From a virus, in IMG/VR virus record IMGVR_UViG_3300033153_001849, positions 1 to 47,592 of that record: a stretch of DNA of 47,592 bases. One strand, 5' to 3'. The position numbers and the translations under genes were made by a program. Below, one piece after another: positions 16,918-25,014 of this stretch. The stretch's first letter is position 1. Each line of letters starts with the position of its first letter. The notes under the pieces were generated by a model that was given only the letters and a program-made list of their open reading frames with translations, had not been told where the DNA came from and did not search any database.

Positions 16918-19035
16918 TCAAGTCCTTTCGGTCTGGCCAATGCCCATTGTTGCTATACCCATGAACCCGAGGCCCATACCGGCGTCACCTGTTGTCGGAA
17001 TCGTAGCTGTTGATCGTTGTCCCCTGAACTCGACCATGACGTATCGTGTCACAGAGCCACGTTCGGCAAGGTACTCGATAGGTTCAGAGATGTTGTTGAT
17101 GACACCTTCGAACACGACAGGTGGGTCGATGATGGCGACCTGTACGTTGTCACCGATCATGTCGAGTATCCGATTGTGAACGTCGTAACCGAAGCCAGGA
17201 ACCTTCAACGGTGCCCGCCCCGGTACCGACACGTAGTCGGAGATGTTCATCGGTATCTGCATGATGAAGTCACGGTGGGATGGGATGCCACGCATCGCAA
17301 TGCGGGTCACCTTTGGCGTCTCGGTGCCACCGCTGTGGTTGAACATGCGAAGCTGCAACGCCAACGTGCGTGACTTGACACCAAGCATCGGGATCTCAAG
17401 GTTCGTGTTCCCCGGCGCTGAGAGGCGCTGTACGAGCGTCCATGACGGGTCTTGCCAGTCGAGTAGCCCCTGCGGATCAGACGTGCGCCACAGCTCAACC
17501 TGGGTACCGGACGAGGCAAGGTTCTGTGCTTCAACGATCGATGCCATCCATGTGATCGGTGTGTTCACCCCGAATGTGATGTTGGGGAACACGATCCAAC
17601 CCGAGTCCTGATATGTGTCACGGTCTTGGACAAGGATGGATTCCGAGTTGAAGTCGATACCGGCAGCGAGGGCATCGAAGACGACCATGCCGTTGAGGTT
17701 GATGCCAGGGTACGTGTTACGTCGAGACAGCCCGTTCGTTACGACATCGAACCTCCACAGGGCTTCGGTGAATGTGCCGTCGATGAGTTCACGGACAAAC
17801 CAAAGTATTTCGTCACGGGTCACGGTCATGTTCCGTGTCACCAACGGTTCGTGGAACGATGCGAACCATGTACGCCTGAGTTGCATCTGCCCGACGATGT
17901 AATCGAAGCGTGCGTCAAGGACTTCGGCCTGATACATCCTCACCGTCTGAAGTGTCTCTTCCTGTCCATCAACGATGCCGGTCAGGTCAGTGTCGGCAGT
18001 AGCCATGATGAGTAGCACGCCACTATTGGAACCCATCAGGATCGGACGTTCCCCTTCCGGCATCGACGTGCGACCCCTCGGAATGAGGTGATAATCGGAA
18101 CCTGTCGAAATGTCAGGTGTGTATGTCCTGACGGTGCCATCAAGGTTCGATGCCACCACAGCAGGACCGGACTCGACAACAGACATGAACGCTGAGTCGG
18201 CTGTATCTATCTCGGTTTCTTGCCATTCGAGATCGATTGCGTTCCAGTCCAATGACCACAGGACACCAGCGTCTTTGACCTCGTTGAACGTGGAGAACAC
18301 GAACCTGCCGTGGACGTACCACACACCTGATGCGAGTTGCCGTTCAGATGGCGGCTGTGAAGTATCGCTGTATGCCTGTATGAACAAGGAACCGTCAGCA
18401 GCGTTCTTCATGTACAACGTGCCGTCTTCGAGGATCGCTGCCACCACATTCGACGGTGACGCAGCAATGGCATGGATAGCTATGTTCTCAACTATCTCCC
18501 ACGTTGCGATAGAAACAAGGTCAGTCCACGACCCGTACTGGAACACCGTGTCGCCGTCAGCGACATAGATGTATACCGACGATGTGGTGATGTCTCGCAG
18601 GTCATCGAACGTGACGTTCGGTAACGCCTGCTCACTCTGGTTGGACAGCCTCAACGTGTACTGCTCACCGTTCGTAGCCGGCCGTGACACATCTATGTTG
18701 CTCGAAGAGAAGAACCGTAACTGGTCAAGGGCAGCCTGATCCTGGAACAAAGCCATCTCACGGGGATCCCAATCCAAACCCTCGCCGCCACTGAGGTCGG
18801 TACGTGACCATGCGTACCCGATATCGAGCACGTTCTCGTAGACGGAACCGGCACGGTCCTGCCTCTCAGCAAGGGAGTCACGGGTACCTATCGTCAACGG
18901 TGTCTGCGGAGACGCAATGGTGCGGAACCACACGTCACCGATACGCAGGTTGTATCCCTGAGCCTTCGGCTGGTTCACGACCTGACCCGATACGCTTATC
19001 CCACGGGTACCAACAGTGGCGATGCCGGGAGACAT
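16918..19035 (-). CDS. Tail nozzle/hub-like beta protein (705 aa)
   Basis: This gene encodes 705 aa, almost all beta-strand-like, with repeated segments resembling propeller blades (DGTLYMKNAADGSLFIQ, VVASNLDGTVRTYTP, SGVLLIMATADTD) and a C-terminal region of beta-sandwich type. In T7-like phages the nozzle protein (gp12) is a beta-propeller of similar size located beside the adaptor gene, and fibre genes follow. The gene order 322 aa - this - fibre agrees. Start ATG 19,035 overlaps the preceding TGA (TGATG). The assignment rests on size, composition and order, not on a clear motif; a minor tail protein in a different tail type is the alternative. Confidence 0.55.
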   Translation of the reverse strand: MSPGIATVGTRGISVSGQVVNQPKAQGYNLRIGDVWFRTIASPQTPLTIGTRDSLAERQDRAGSVYENVLDIGYAWSRTDLSGGEGLDWDPREMALFQDQAALDQLRFFSSSNIDVSRPATNGEQYTLRLSNQSEQALPNVTFDDLRDITTSSVYIYVADGDTVFQYGSWTDLVSIATWEIVENIAIHAIAASPSNVVAAILEDGTLYMKNAADGSLFIQAYSDTSQPPSERQLASGVWYVHGRFVFSTFNEVKDAGVLWSLDWNAIDLEWQETEIDTADSAFMSVVESGPAVVASNLDGTVRTYTPDISTGSDYHLIPRGRTSMPEGERPILMGSNSGVLLIMATADTDLTGIVDGQEETLQTVRMYQAEVLDARFDYIVGQMQLRRTWFASFHEPLVTRNMTVTRDEILWFVRELIDGTFTEALWRFDVVTNGLSRRNTYPGINLNGMVVFDALAAGIDFNSESILVQDRDTYQDSGWIVFPNITFGVNTPITWMASIVEAQNLASSGTQVELWRTSDPQGLLDWQDPSWTLVQRLSAPGNTNLEIPMLGVKSRTLALQLRMFNHSGGTETPKVTRIAMRGIPSHRDFIMQIPMNISDYVSVPGRAPLKVPGFGYDVHNRILDMIGDNVQVAIIDPPVVFEGVINNISEPIEYLAERGSVTRYVMVEFRGQRSTATIPTTGDAGMGLGFMGIATMGIGQTERT

Positions 19036-20003
19036 CAAGTCACAGCCCTTGTCGGCATCATCGTCACCCTGGTCTTGTACTCAGCTTTCATCTCGTACTC
19101 AGCGTCCTTCAACAGCATGTTGCGTAGCTGATACAGACCACCGGCAATGGACATGCGGGATCCGACACGAATGTTCTCTGCCTCGAGCACACTCTTGACC
19201 CACTCCGATTGGGCGGCAGTGACATCACGGCCGGCGAACAGGTCAGCGGCGACACCGAACATCACGATACGTACCCAACGTTCATCGACACCAAGGTCGT
19301 AGAGCTCGTCTGTCTCCCACTGAGCCTTCGCCATACGGCGCCGATACCGGAGCCACACGCTTCCCAACGCAGCAGAGTTCGACACCATCTGCCCTGTCGC
19401 CAACGAACCACGCATCCCGCCACCACCATGCGGATTCAGGATGAGGGCACGGCCACCAGTCATCGGATGGAAGTCAACGATCTCACCGTGGATATCCATG
19501 TCGGTAACGAAGTCACCAGGCTTCACGTCCAGCACCTCGACAGCCAGATCGTCACCTATCGGGAACACCCCACCCGTTACCGACGACAGCAGTTCATTCC
19601 CTGTCGTGAACAGTTTCGGATACAGGGTGATGAGGTTGTCTGCCACCGATTCAAAGACCGATGCCCGTGTGTAGACGGGGTTCATGGTGAGCAGGGACGG
19701 TACCTCATGCCGGGAAGGTACGGTCCCGTACTCACCACGGGTCACGGTCACGATCTTCGATGCGCCGTCCCATGACACGACACGCATCAGTTCCTGTGCC
19801 CCCTCGAGGAGAGAGCCCTGCCTGATAAGCAACTCGTCTTCAGGGATCGTGAAATTACCCAACTTCAGGTCCGTTTGGGACGCATCTATCGCATCGATGA
19901 GTGGCACCTGTGCAGGCTGTACGTCAGGAGGCGTCAGGATCGACTGTAAGAGCCTGTTGATGATCGACCCTACGGTGTATTGAGATGTACCTTGACCGAC
20001 CAT
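19035..20003 (-). CDS. Tail/connector structural protein (322 aa)
   Basis: This gene encodes 322 aa of mixed alpha/beta type, with a Gly-rich loop (GGRALILNPHGGGGMRGSLATG, about residues 182-203) and a helical, charged C-terminus. It lies directly before the nozzle-like gene, to which it is coupled (TGATG), and after a BppU-like small gene. This is where T7-like phages keep the adaptor, although that protein is shorter (about 200 aa). Two ATGs (20,006 and 20,003) follow GGAGG; the second has better spacing. A general tail assignment is safer than a specific one. Confidence 0.5.
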   Translation of the reverse strand: MVGQGTSQYTVGSIINRLLQSILTPPDVQPAQVPLIDAIDASQTDLKLGNFTIPEDELLIRQGSLLEGAQELMRVVSWDGASKIVTVTRGEYGTVPSRHEVPSLLTMNPVYTRASVFESVADNLITLYPKLFTTGNELLSSVTGGVFPIGDDLAVEVLDVKPGDFVTDMDIHGEIVDFHPMTGGRALILNPHGGGGMRGSLATGQMVSNSAALGSVWLRYRRRMAKAQWETDELYDLGVDERWVRIVMFGVAADLFAGRDVTAAQSEWVKSVLEAENIRVGSRMSIAGGLYQLRNMLLKDAEYEMKAEYKTRVTMMPTRAVT

Positions 20004-20013
20004 CATGGGCCTC

Positions 20014-20466
20014 CTATGCGGGTGGGAAAGTTTGCTCTGCCTCGGTGGAGGACGAGGCGCCAGAGTTCACCAACGGGCCACCAACCTTCGGCTGGATCAC
20101 CATCGGTAACCAAGTGTTCTGCGGCACCGTCATATGCGTACCATCCTGATACGTCACCTCGAACGTGTACTGGAACCTACCCGACGGGGTAAGAGCGTTC
20201 TCCGGTGGCGACCACGACACCCAACCCCTGAACCCATCCTCAGTCTGATCGTCGTTCACATCACACGGCGACTGGAACACGATGAGATCCCGGGGGAACA
20301 ACACGAAGCCACCCGACCGCATCGCATACGAGATCGAGATCGTCACCGTCGCACCCGTCAAATCGATCGGATGACCTGCCTGTTTGAGACATCGGGTCAG
20401 TGGCGGGGCAGTGTCGAGCCTCACGTAGTAGGCGGTGGTGTTCTGGTTAGTCTGTGCTGGCGACAT
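20014..20466 (-). CDS. Small virion protein with immunoglobulin-like/BppU-like pattern (150 aa)
   Basis: This gene encodes 150 aa, beta-rich. The stretch GHPIDLTGATVTISISYAM (about residues 31-49) looks like the strand pair at the start of BppU-type baseplate domains, where a PxDLTGxxVxF motif is common. FQYTFEVTYQDGTHMTVP (98-115) reads as later strands of the same sandwich. ATG 20,466 has GGAGG 6 nt upstream and overlaps the 71-aa gene by 20 nt. It is likely part of the tail or baseplate, since tail genes surround it. Confidence 0.55.
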   Translation of the reverse strand: MSPAQTNQNTTAYYVRLDTAPPLTRCLKQAGHPIDLTGATVTISISYAMRSGGFVLFPRDLIVFQSPCDVNDDQTEDGFRGWVSWSPPENALTPSGRFQYTFEVTYQDGTHMTVPQNTWLPMVIQPKVGGPLVNSGASSSTEAEQTFPPA

Positions 20467-20662
20467 CTACAACCTCCGTGTTCTGTTCCTGCTTGTGGAG
20501 TTGTGTTTCGAGGTCCATGATCTTGCCGCTCATGGCATGACTCTCAGCCAACAGCTGCTGAACAGCAGCCTCGAGATGCACTTCACGTACAGCCCCCATC
20601 GACACCTTGTTCTCCAACACCTGAATCAGAGCCTCGTTCTGGAGATCGATACCTTGTTCCAT
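20447..20662 (-). CDS. Small coiled-coil protein (71 aa)
   Basis: This gene encodes 71 aa, almost entirely helical with heptad-like Leu/Val spacing (residues 8-60), then an acidic tail. ATG 20,662 overlaps the previous stop (TGATGG) and has AAAGGA 8 nt upstream. Short coiled-coil proteins between tail genes can be assembly chaperones or fibre-attachment connectors. There is no direct evidence of which. Confidence 0.6.
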   Translation of the reverse strand: MEQGIDLQNEALIQVLENKVSMGAVREVHLEAAVQQLLAESHAMSGKIMDLETQLHKQEQNTEVVDVASTD

Positions 20663-21822
20663 CAGCAATCCTTTCGTCCACACAAACATGCACTTGCAGG
20701 GTACAACCTATCAGTGACGGACGAAGGCCCAACGCCACAACCAACAGCCGACGTGCCAGGGCACAGCAACGGCATCCAGATCATCGAGACATCAGCTGTC
20801 CCCTCGAGCCCGAACAAACCATGCATCTCAGCCTGACCAGTGAACCCCAACTCTGCCGAACCAACCAAAGCGAACTCACGGTCCACATAGTTCAACCCAC
20901 TGAACCCAAGCAGAGCTTCCGATTCCAACCCGAAGGAACCAGTGAAGAAGGACTCACCAGTGAAATCGAGGAACGATTCACCGAGAAGAGTGAACGAACC
21001 TGAGAGTGGTAGAAGTTCGACGCCAACGAACTCGGTGTCGGCTTCACCTTCGAGAGCGAACGTGGCACGCATTATGTCGATGCCTGTAAAGGCAAGGTCA
21101 CTGGCACCCTCTAGTGCGAAGGAACCTTCAAGGTTCTGTATCTCCGTACCTGTGAAAGCAAGGTCGCTGACACCTTCCAACTCGAAAGAACCGCTGAACT
21201 CTGGAATCTCTCCTGTGTAGGACACATCAGTGCCATGAACAGTCCACACTCTGCCGTTAGATGTGAACGTGGAACCGTCAGGTATCAGCCCGTTGGCGAA
21301 GGGCGCATCGTTGGCTTCCATCCTTACCGCAAAGAAAACATCACCGAACGCTCCGATAACGATACTGGAGATGTCTCCAATGAACGTCGAAGACGTTGGA
21401 CCATGTGCACCAACGTACAACGGTTCAGCAGAGTTCGGTGTGAAATCGGCAACATTGAGAGCACTCGTAGTTTGCACTACTCCATCCAAGTATGTCTTCC
21501 ACTCAGAAAGGTCTTGAGTGAATTGGATCAGATGTTGCTCACCATCGACAAGAGACGAAACGTCTAACTGTTTCGTCTTGACGTCACCGCCGTCATAGAT
21601 ACGTGCTACTGCTTTACCCGTCGGATTTGACAGAAAGTAGATGCCTTGACCTTCTCCGGCTACACCGTTACGAAGGGCGTAATACGTTGAGGCTGGTGTC
21701 CACTCAGCAGGACGGACATCGCACTCCATGTCGACACCATCAACGAACTCCATGTCGTTCGTATGTGGTGTCGACAGATAGTTCCCTGCTACCCCATTGA
21801 ACGTAAAGAAGGCGTCAGCCAT
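20662..21822 (-). CDS. LamG-like adhesin with seven short repeats and Cys-rich tail (386 aa)
   Basis: Residues 1-205 resemble a concanavalin/LamG jelly roll (FFTFNG ... LSTPHT, DMECDVRP, IQFTQDLSEWKTYLDG, PLYVGAHG ... FIGDISSIVIG) that in phages binds sugars. Residues 211-350 are seven tandem repeats of 20-22 aa with consensus GSF-x-LEG-x3-L-x-FTG. The last 35 residues have five Cys (354, 362, 379, 381, 386), unusual in a cytoplasm-assembled protein and perhaps a metal knot. Residues 171-201 are closely similar to the end of the 245-aa protein at 41,170, so the two genes are paralogous. Probably a decoration or adhesion protein. Confidence 0.7.
   Translation of the reverse strand: MADAFFTFNGVAGNYLSTPHTNDMEFVDGVDMECDVRPAEWTPASTYYALRNGVAGEGQGIYFLSNPTGKAVARIYDGGDVKTKQLDVSSLVDGEQHLIQFTQDLSEWKTYLDGVVQTTSALNVADFTPNSAEPLYVGAHGPTSSTFIGDISSIVIGAFGDVFFAVRMEANDAPFANGLIPDGSTFTSNGRVWTVHGTDVSYTGEIPEFSGSFELEGVSDLAFTGTEIQNLEGSFALEGASDLAFTGIDIMRATFALEGEADTEFVGVELLPLSGSFTLLGESFLDFTGESFFTGSFGLESEALLGFSGLNYVDREFALVGSAELGFTGQAEMHGLFGLEGTADVSMIWMPLLCPGTSAVGCGVGPSSVTDRLYPASACLCGRKDC
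20773..21192 (-). repeat. Seven tandem 60-66 bp coding repeats
   Basis: The region encodes seven tandem protein repeats (consensus GSF-x-LEG-x3-L-x-FTG-x4) of the 386-aa protein. The first two copies are the most similar (GSFELEGVSDLAFTG and GSFALEGASDLAFTG); the last is degenerate. Nucleotide identity between copies is moderate, showing old duplication and later drift. Such arrays lengthen a beta shaft and can vary in copy number between strains. Confidence 0.75.
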
Positions 21823-21825
21823 GAG

Positions 21826-22215
21826 CTATACGTGATCGAGCTTGGAGCCTGCGTCGAACTTGAAGTTGGAACCAGCCGTCACTGCAATCGGAGCTACAAC
21901 AGCACCCTTGTACCAACAGTTACCAGCCGAAGCAGCATCCCACACAGACATGTGGCTGTACGTCTCCGTCGACGTAACAGCAGTCCACACAACGTCACCT
22001 ATCGTCAGTGCCTGGGCACGACCATCGGTCGACACGTTGATAGCCGTATCGAACGAGACAGCTTCCCGTGTGTTCTCCACTGCAAGGTTCGCTGTGCCTT
22101 CAGCACCGGGATCACCCGTGTGCAGCTGAAGGAACAGAAAGTCTGGGGGTGTACCGGGTGTCTGATCGAGAACCCACTTCATCGTTTCGAGCGCACCGTG
22201 ATTAGAAAAATCCAT
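21826..22215 (-). CDS. Capsid decoration-like protein (129 aa)
   Basis: This gene encodes 129 aa. LFLQLHTGDPGAEGTANLA (residues 27-45) followed by REAVSFDTA and a Gly-rich strand (ALTIGDVVWTAVTSTETYSHMSVWD) is the pattern of a widespread phage virion family found near capsid and tail genes. It comes directly after the MCP and its terminator, where decoration or head-stabilising proteins are usual. ATG 22,215 has AAAGGA. The exact role (decoration or tail protein) remains open. Confidence 0.6.
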   Translation of the reverse strand: MDFSNHGALETMKWVLDQTPGTPPDFLFLQLHTGDPGAEGTANLAVENTREAVSFDTAINVSTDGRAQALTIGDVVWTAVTSTETYSHMSVWDAASAGNCWYKGAVVAPIAVTAGSNFKFDAGSKLDHV

Positions 22216-22233
22216 GATGTCCTTTCAGTGAAC

Positions 22234-22271
22234 GGAGGGGCAGGGCAGGGGGAAATCCGCCCCACCCCTCC
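22234..22271 (-). terminator. Hairpin after the capsid gene
   Basis: GGAGGGG (22,234-22,240) pairs with CCCCTCC (22,265-22,271), and GGGGGA/TCC-GCCCC can continue the stem, forming a GC-rich hairpin 17 nt past the MCP stop. A (partial) terminator at this point is common in phages and gives higher capsid mRNA than downstream tail mRNA. Confidence 0.65.
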
Positions 22272-22287
22272 AACTTCACACCATCGG

Positions 22288-23517
22288 TTAGGTAGGTGTG
22301 TCCGTCACGATTCCGTGATACGAACGTGGACCGTACTCGAACCCGATCTCCCCGTAGATCTGCATACGTTCGTATGCACCGGTCTTGGCGAGTGGCTCAG
22401 TGAAGAACACACCCTTGCCAGGAATCGGGAGAGTCACAGGGTTGATGTACGACATGTCCGCAAGGACGATGACGTTCTTGGGCAGGTACCTGTCGAGCGC
22501 CACACCAAAGACACCGAAGTCTGTGATGATCGTCTCGATGTTGACACCACCAACGGTGCGTGACCTGTCGGCCAGCCCGAAGTTGTTCGTGTACTCCTTG
22601 GACAGTGCCACCTTCGTGGAACCGTTCATCCAAAGCACCGGTGTCATCATCGGCGCCTCGGTGTCAGCCTCGAAGAGGGAGACAAGGAGAGCATTCAGGC
22701 CGTCACGCCACAGGTCGCCACCGGCACCCGTATCGATCTTGGCACCAAAGAACGGATCCTCAGTGTCCTGCGCTGCTGCTGCATCCATCTGTGCAACAGT
22801 GATGTCTGCACCAGGAACCAGCGGCGTACCGTTCGTCTGACCGGCTCCGATGAGGAGATAGTCAAGGAACCCCTGTGCCTTACGAACCGTTGCCGGATCG
22901 TACGTACCGGAGAACCCGGACGTACCCGCACCTGTTGGCTGTGTCTCAGGGTTGAGATACGTGCCGTACAAGATCGTTTTCTGCAAGTCACGGGCGATCT
23001 TCTTCAGCTTCTTGTCGATCGCCTTCTGCATCGGTGTGCCTTCAGCCTCAACGATGGAACCATCGTTCGGGACAAGGGCACCAGTACGGGCGTCGCCACC
23101 GGCACCGATCTGTCCACTGACAGCATCACGGGTGTACGTGAGCGCAATGGAATGCTGATGGATCTCGGTCACACCGACACGCTGCGCTCCGAAGAACACT
23201 CGTTCGTCCTCAGGGGTCCAGCCCTCAGGGCGTGCGTTGTTGAGTTCAGAGCTTTCACCCTGCTCGATCTGGAACACGAAATCCTTCGTGTTCAGGGTAC
23301 GTCCTGTACCAAGGCCACCGACAGCGGACAGGAAAGGCACGATCTCACGGGTGAGGTAGTACATCTGACCCTGCCACTGCGGGTAGTTGAACGTTGAGGC
23401 CATTGCCTCATTGACGGGCGTGCTTGACGCAGCTGCCCCTGGCTCTACGGCATCTACCGGATTGCCGCCATCGGCGGCCTTGCCAGTATTACCGAATGCT
23501 GTTGGATCTCCTGCCAC
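22288..23517 (-). CDS. Major capsid protein (409 aa)
   Basis: This gene encodes 409 aa. Evidence: position right after a scaffold-like gene, absence of other candidates, and an HK97-fold/SU10-like (DUF5309-type) pattern. That pattern is a disordered Gly/Ala-rich N-arm (1-40), a TREIVPFLSAVGG and TLNTKDFVFQIEQGES region, then a helix with EAEGTPMQKAIDKKLKKIARDLQKTILYG (about 158-186, the spine-like helix), and a beta C-terminus ending IVTDTPT. Start GTG 23,517 has AGGAG 8 nt upstream. A hairpin terminator follows. Confidence 0.85.
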   Translation of the reverse strand: MAGDPTAFGNTGKAADGGNPVDAVEPGAAASSTPVNEAMASTFNYPQWQGQMYYLTREIVPFLSAVGGLGTGRTLNTKDFVFQIEQGESSELNNARPEGWTPEDERVFFGAQRVGVTEIHQHSIALTYTRDAVSGQIGAGGDARTGALVPNDGSIVEAEGTPMQKAIDKKLKKIARDLQKTILYGTYLNPETQPTGAGTSGFSGTYDPATVRKAQGFLDYLLIGAGQTNGTPLVPGADITVAQMDAAAAQDTEDPFFGAKIDTGAGGDLWRDGLNALLVSLFEADTEAPMMTPVLWMNGSTKVALSKEYTNNFGLADRSRTVGGVNIETIITDFGVFGVALDRYLPKNVIVLADMSYINPVTLPIPGKGVFFTEPLAKTGAYERMQIYGEIGFEYGPRSYHGIVTDTPT

Positions 23518-23527
23518 GGTGAAACTC

Positions 23528-24007
23528 CTATGTTTGTGTGGGTCGCTGAGCGTCCATCATGTCCTGCATCTGTGCAGCCATGATCGCCCCTTCTGCTCTC
23601 ATGTCGCCTGTCTCCCTTGCAGTCTGCAAGCGTTCCAAGCGTGTTGTCTGGGTGACTGACCCTGCAACGTTTCCGACCTGATCCAACTGGTGCTGCCCGA
23701 CAGCTATCTGAGCTGCCTGTGGGTGCGGTACCGGCTGGTTCTCAGCGGTAGGGATGAACTCGTACTCGTCGGAAGCGAACTTGAGTATGGCCTCTGAGGT
23801 CACATCTCCTTCGTATACCTGCGAGATCGCTTTGCCCAACCCTTTGCTTGTGTCGAACCCTGCGTCAGTGAAGGCACGAGTGCGTTCATTGGCTTCGAGT
23901 TCTTTGTTGCGTGCCAACGTCTTCTCGAGTTGCTTACGGAGTCCACCACCGGACGAGTCGTCGTCCTTAGGTGCCTCTGTGTGGCTCTGATCGGATCGTG
24001 TGGTCAT
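23528..24007 (-). CDS. Capsid scaffold protein (159 aa)
   Basis: This gene encodes 159 aa: an acidic/Ser-rich disordered start, a coiled-coil helix (LRKQLEKTLARNKELEANERTRAF, about residues 23-46), a middle DAGFDTSKGLGKAISQVYEGD segment often found in phage scaffold proteins, and a Gln/Arg/Met-rich helical end. It lies 10 nt before the MCP and is co-transcribed with it. ATG 24,007 has GGGAG about 9 nt upstream. It would direct procapsid assembly and then leave the head. Confidence 0.8.
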   Translation of the reverse strand: MTTRSDQSHTEAPKDDDSSGGGLRKQLEKTLARNKELEANERTRAFTDAGFDTSKGLGKAISQVYEGDVTSEAILKFASDEYEFIPTAENQPVPHPQAAQIAVGQHQLDQVGNVAGSVTQTTRLERLQTARETGDMRAEGAIMAAQMQDMMDAQRPTQT

Positions 24008-24141
24008 TGTGTCTCCCTTGTCCTCCACATGTGGCAGTTCTCAGGAGAAGTGTGGGCTTCCCTGGCTGAGGGGAGCTTTGGAACAGAATACAAGAAGGGA
24101 GCTCCCGCTCTGAAACCTTCGTAGCATCTGTCCTAGATACA

Positions 24142-24169
24142 TGATCGAACGAGGACGGTGGCTCGATCA
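24142..24169 (-). promoter_or_regulatory. Inverted repeat upstream of scaffold-capsid pair
   Basis: TGATCGA (24,142-24,148) and TCGATCA (24,163-24,169) form a perfect 7-bp inverted repeat with a 14-base spacer, within the 170-bp gene-free gap between the 278-aa gene and scaffold. The gap also holds the palindrome GGGAGCTCCC near 24,099-24,108. This is the only sizeable gap inside the late block, so an extra promoter for the scaffold and capsid genes is likely. I cannot pick a convincing -35/-10 pair. Confidence 0.45.
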
Positions 24170-24177
24170 GGATGTCA

Positions 24178-25014
24178 TCATATCACGTCAAGACCCGAAA
24201 CGCCGCCAGTCTTACGTGACAACGTGTAATCGAGTTGCTTACCACCGAGGAACGTCGACTTTTCCTGTGCCATGAGACGATTCATCCGTCGCCTCTGTTC
24301 AGGGTCAGCGAAGACATCAGCAGCAACGAACTCTTCGAGGTCGAAGTCGTCGTCAGGGTCAGCGTGACGGCTGGCAAGTATCGACAAGGCAGGTACAAAC
24401 GATTCTGCCCGTTGGAAGACCGACTCGGCTTCTGACCGTGACATGTCCGACCCTTCTTCGAACATGCGGAGAGCGAGCGCCTTGTCCACGTTGAACCCTG
24501 ACTCCAACCCTTCGCCACCTATTTCAGCAACAGAGATCCGTTTCATCAGTATCTCTTCACCGAGGTCAGGGTCAAGCATCGACACCAATAATGCAGCATC
24601 GGTCATCTCGACACCGTTGTAGTCGGCGTATACCTGCTTCAACGCTTGAGACTGCGACACGATACGTTCGTATCCGGGCAGCACACGTGATTCCACTTCA
24701 CCGGGGGTCACGTTGCCGGCTATCCATTCGCCGTACCTTGAACGGTAGAAGTCACCGAGCCCCACTGAGTTCATCACATCGTCGTACTGTGCAATGACGT
24801 TGGCGTACAACGCCTCTGAATAGCGTGGCCGGCCGTCATCGGTGAGGTTGCCGGGGAACCATTCCTCATATCGAGAGTCCTTACGTACCGCTACCCACGC
24901 ACGGGTGGCATCACCTGTCTCAATGAATGCCGTGAGGTACACATCGAAAGCTGCAGGGTCAAGCCATCCGAACTCTTGCTTCAACGCAGCAACATCAACC
25001 GTTTCGTCAGCCAT
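24178..25014 (-). CDS. Helical virion-associated protein (278 aa)
   Basis: This gene encodes 278 aa, helical and acidic. It has Trp/Tyr-rich short motifs (YEEWFPGNLTDD, YGEWIAGNVTPG) spaced about 45 residues apart that look like a degenerate internal repeat, and SMLDPDLGEEIL followed by RISVAEIGGEG. The start overlaps the previous stop (TAATG). It ends the block of large proteins between portal and scaffold (3,524, 974, 269, 488 and 278 aa), so I infer an internal or ejected virion protein. The specific family is not recognised. Confidence 0.6.
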   Translation of the reverse strand: MADETVDVAALKQEFGWLDPAAFDVYLTAFIETGDATRAWVAVRKDSRYEEWFPGNLTDDGRPRYSEALYANVIAQYDDVMNSVGLGDFYRSRYGEWIAGNVTPGEVESRVLPGYERIVSQSQALKQVYADYNGVEMTDAALLVSMLDPDLGEEILMKRISVAEIGGEGLESGFNVDKALALRMFEEGSDMSRSEAESVFQRAESFVPALSILASRHADPDDDFDLEEFVAADVFADPEQRRRMNRLMAQEKSTFLGGKQLDYTLSRKTGGVSGLDVI

